Assembly: GCF_007748175.1 (NCBI RefSeq)
Contig: NZ_CP037422.1
Coordinates: 2,749,231-2,813,230 of the forward strand
Length of the DNA: 64,000 nucleotides
Source: Gimesia aquarii
Lineage (GTDB): Bacteria > Planctomycetota > Planctomycetia > Planctomycetales > Planctomycetaceae
Direction: 5' to 3'
The notes under the pieces are model-generated. The model had not been told where the DNA came from. It did no database searches and saw nothing but the letters and a program-made list of their open reading frames with translations. Positions 63,283 to 64,000 of this stretch are shown one piece after another. The translations under genes were made by a program, and so were the position numbers. Positions within the stretch are counted from its first letter, which is position 1, and each line of letters opens with the position of its first letter.

Positions 63283-64000
63283 ATGAAATTCTTAAAGAGA
63301 TTCGCTACGATCCTCGCCATTACAGCATTTGTCCTTCCCGTTTACGCAGAGCAACTCCCCCCTGCAAAAGAAGGAACGTTCAGCATTGCCATCATCCCAG
63401 ATACACAACATTACACAGGCAAAGGAACTGGGCGTAAAACTCAAACTCAGTCTCCCACAGCCAATCCGTTTTTTGAATCAATCACAGACTGCATTATCAA
63501 AGAAAAAGATCGACAACGCATCGTTTTTGTCAGTCATGTCGGTGACATTGTCGATATCAACAATGACGAACAATGGGCGGTTGCCTGGAAATGTATGAAT
63601 AAGTTACATGGCAAGGTTCCCTATGGAATCAGTGTGGGCAATCATGACATGATCACAAAAAACGGCGATTCTTCTCTGTTTCAAAAATACTTTCCCAAAT
63701 CGCGTTTCACTCAGTTCGACTGGTACGGTGGTTGTTATGAACCCCTCATGGGGGAAACCAAAATTTCGGGTAATAATGCCAACAGCTTTCAATTGTTTTC
63801 TGTTTCCGGCATGGATTTCATTATAGTCCATCTGGAATGTAACGCACCCGATCCCGTACTGGCCTGGGTAGACCAGATTTTGGAACAAAACTCCAACCGA
63901 AGAGCCATGATCACCACCCATATGGACCTGGGACCACTCAATCGCCCTCAAAATTCACGCGATTATTTTGATGCTCCCAAAGGACGCATGAAATGGAAAA
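63283..64000 (+). CDS. Exported metallophosphoesterase, N-terminal part (cut by right edge)
   Basis: The visible 239 residues begin at ATG 63283 with a signal peptide (FLKRFATILAITAFVLPVYA). The calcineurin-like phosphoesterase motifs follow in order: AIIPDTQHY, VSHVGDIVDINND, GISVGNHDMI and, farther on, ITTHMDLG. The two-metal active site hydrolyses phosphate mono- or diesters in the periplasm or outside. The C-terminus lies beyond the window. The substrate cannot be inferred. Confidence 0.9.
   Translation, partial: MKFLKRFATILAITAFVLPVYAEQLPPAKEGTFSIAIIPDTQHYTGKGTGRKTQTQSPTANPFFESITDCIIKEKDRQRIVFVSHVGDIVDINNDEQWAVAWKCMNKLHGKVPYGISVGNHDMITKNGDSSLFQKYFPKSRFTQFDWYGGCYEPLMGETKISGNNANSFQLFSVSGMDFIIVHLECNAPDPVLAWVDQILEQNSNRRAMITTHMDLGPLNRPQNSRDYFDAPKGRMKWK

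Overview
The window looks like chromosomal DNA of a planctomycete, close to Gimesia/Rubinisphaera-type organisms. The reasons are the moderate GC content, many secreted or lipoprotein genes without clear homologues, lysine-rich and Cys/Arg/Pro-rich planctomycete-style proteins, the flg gene content, an A2-type cytochrome oxidase cluster and a hopanoid-type HpnC. The genus is inferred from memory of such proteins, not from a search. No phage, insertion sequence, CRISPR array, tRNA or rRNA was recognised. The region reads as ordinary core chromosome with several unusual protein architectures.

Layout. 1-9630: the N-terminal part of glutamate synthase GltB running off the left edge, a LysR regulator, a lipoprotein, small charged proteins, an ABM-type monooxygenase-like protein, an exported M1 peptidase and a DUF4392 (D-glutamate cyclase-like) protein. 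10191-21340: one long plus-strand respiratory cluster: diheme cytochrome c, CoxB, CoxA (A2 type), heme A synthase, heme O synthase, CoxC with a large insertion, CoxD, an ABC-2 exporter pair, a SCO1-DUF420 fusion and a small CPMC membrane protein. 21365-28850: a Cys/Arg-rich secreted protein, a Dabb protein, and a minus-strand vitamin B12 unit: a probable cobalamin riboswitch, metE, then btuF-btuC-btuD-like genes. 29015-33540: nrdB and nrdA. The beta subunit has the Phe and Glu substitutions that define class Ic (Mn/Fe) ribonucleotide reductase, and the promoter lies under two NrdR boxes 31 bp apart. 33804-42104: hpnC, der, an amidohydrolase, a membrane-anchored MutS-family ATPase, mgtE, and rplM-rpsI.

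42386-53034: a minus-strand flagellar cluster in the transcription order csrA, flgF, flgG, flgA, flgH, flgI, flgJ (rod-binding domain only), flgN, flgK, flgL, with a GGA-loop hairpin in front of flgF that could be a CsrA site. 53471-64000: a secreted hypothetical protein, an HDOD protein, a KaiC/RecA-like ATPase, a probable catabolic operon (DUF997 protein, sodium/solute symporter, amidohydrolase, D-threonine aldolase-like PLP enzyme), a lipoprotein with a C-terminal YHS/TRASH-like Cys motif, a phospholipase C-like hypothetical protein and the start of an exported metallophosphoesterase.

How the parts fit. The cox cluster carries both the oxidase subunits and most of its heme A and copper assembly factors. 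The metE/btu unit and the B12-independent ribonucleotide reductase sit side by side, so a cell short of cobalamin would draw on several of these genes. The strongest items for follow-up are the class Ic RNR with its NrdR-covered promoter and ~465-nt leader, the probable B12 riboswitch with a degenerate B12 box, the SCO1-DUF420 fusion and CoxC insertion, and the membrane MutS protein.
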